From positions 146,886,962 through 146,950,961 of the forward strand of contig CM077644.1 in NCBI GenBank assembly GCA_039707465.1: a DNA stretch of 64,000 bases, read 5' to 3'. A program made the translations under genes and the position numbers. The DNA comes from Rhabdophis nuchalis. Taxonomy: Eukaryota > Chordata > Lepidosauria > Squamata > Natricidae. Shown in pieces: positions 63,099-64,000 of the stretch (the stretch's first letter is position 1; each line of letters opens with the position of its first letter). Below the pieces are notes generated by a model. The model saw only the letters and a program-made list of their open reading frames with translations, did no database searches and had not been told where the DNA came from.

Positions 63099-63233
63099 CA
63101 GGGGTCCCCAACCTTTGCAACTTTAAGTCTGAAGGACTTCAGCTCCCAGAATTCTCCAGCCAGCAAAGCTGGCTGGAGAATTCTGGGAGCTGAAGTCCTT
63201 CAGACTTAAAGTTGCAAAGGTTGGAGACCCCTG
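63099..63233. mobile_element. Palindromic foldback hAT MITE
   Basis: Ends CAGGGGTCCCCAACC / GGTTGGAGACCCCTG, with near-perfect arms around CCAGCCAGCAAAGCTGGCTGG. An exact 8-bp duplication TTTTAGAA lies at 63091-63098 and 63234-63241. Confidence 0.95.
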
Positions 63234-63241
63234 TTTTAGAA

Positions 63242-63551
63242 TATCTCTTGCCTAAGACTTCAGAAATGCAAAGAAGGGGGAGCAATACAACAGGTCTGCC
63301 GTAGTTAAAGAAAAAACCCAGTTCCTACTGTGTATCATGACGGAATATCTGTAATAAATCTCGGAGGCTTCTGTTGGTAGGGATGGGGATGAGTCAATCA
63401 CAAACCAGAAAGAGAGTTTTATGGAAGGAGAAAGGCAAGTGGTAGGTTGAAAGTGCAAATGCATGAGGTAATTCTGTGTTAGTCATTCCAAGCCATTAAC
63501 TGATTGTTATGTTTCACTGTTTTCCTTAATATGCTAAACTTTTTAACATAG

Positions 63552-63587
<36 letters not shown>

Positions 63588-63829
63588 AAGGATGCTGCTT
63601 TTATCTGCAGTAGAGAACATAGGACTTCGTGTAAAATATTCAATGCCTATTTTCTTTAGAACTACTCACGTGTGTACGATTTGGAAGGCAAATCTTCATA
63701 ATATCGAGTGTTTTATATATACCTAATTGTGTGTGCTAGTGAAGTTTTTGCATCACAGCCATTCTACTACTTCTCTTCTAATTTTCCAAAATATATTTTC
63801 CTAGAATCTGCAGAAAATTCATAAAAACA
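63242..63829. other. Unannotated DNA with (CT)n/(CA)n
   Basis: A compound (TC)n(AC)n microsatellite lies at 63551-63587. Nothing else recognised. Confidence 0.45.
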
Positions 63830-64000
63830 GGAATGGCCTCTGTGTCAAAGCTGCCCTGCCCTCTGGAACAATCTACCCACCCATCCCCCGATTTTAGGAA
63901 TATCACAGACCTCCGCCTCTTCCGTCAACAACTAAAAACGCACTTTTTTCGCTTAGCTGTCCTGGATTAATCTTCCGAGTCCATCTACTGGTTTTAAATT
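63830..64000 (+). mobile_element. L2 LINE 3' part, runs off the window
   Basis: The plus-strand frame reads PALWNNLP, then ITDLRLFRQQLKTHFFRLAVLD and a stop (about 63968), the L2 ORF2 C-terminus. The 3' untranslated region begins and is cut by the window end. Confidence 0.88.

Noticed and set aside
1..64000. CRISPR arrays, bacterial-type operons, tRNA or rRNA genes
   Set aside because: The tandem repeats lack unique spacers of regular length, and tRNA-like heads are parts of SINEs with degraded cloverleaf potential. The content is plainly vertebrate.

Overview
The window looks like intergenic or intronic DNA from a squamate reptile, most likely a snake. It holds CR1 LINEs whose 3' ends run into AGAAT-type pentanucleotide repeats, BovB, L2 and L1 LINEs, several tRNA-derived SINE families, Penelope-like elements, Helitrons and very many short hAT-type elements. 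I found no intact host gene, no rRNA or tRNA gene and no CRISPR array. The only host coding sequence I could name is a displaced, damaged first exon of BRI3BP carried inside a transposon. Family names rest on protein motifs, terminal sequences and target-site duplications read by eye, without a database search.

Layout. 0-14 kb: an old SINE and LINE ends, a young 5'-truncated L1 with an exact target-site duplication (2937-5221), a solo LTR (7876-8321), hAT elements (9045-9367, 9538-9761), an inverted Penelope end pair and a decayed BovB. 14-22 kb: an L1-derived element with ORF1 but no ORF2 (14490-16547), CR1 ends, a two-ended composite hAT structure (18039-18619), and a second ORF1-like element split by a Helitron (19646-20790). 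22-40 kb: polypurine tract, hAT and L2 copies, a Penelope GIY-YIG endonuclease frame (26561-26842), SINEs, a large foldback, LTR-like sequence and palindromic hATs. 40-50 kb: nested TIR elements, a 382-bp higher-order tandem array made from CR1 plus Penelope sequence (43091-44055), CR1, BovB, SINE and LTR copies. 50-57 kb: L2 inside hAT inside CR1 (51061-52925), then L2, a TIR element and a solo LTR stacked together (53443-54566). 57-62.3 kb: GC-rich elements with long hairpins and gene-like cargo, ending in a Helitron that contains the hAT with the BRI3BP exon. 62.3-64 kb: a Penelope end, a palindromic hAT and the start of an L2 that runs off the window.

The unifying theme is layered transposition. 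At least ten insertions keep exact target-site duplications (8 bp for hAT, 5 bp for LTR, 13-16 bp for L1-type), so the order of many events can be read. One hAT family, with ends CAGnGGTGGG / CCCACCnCTG, is present at least nine times with different internal cargo, including host-gene sequence. This is the most interesting system in the window.
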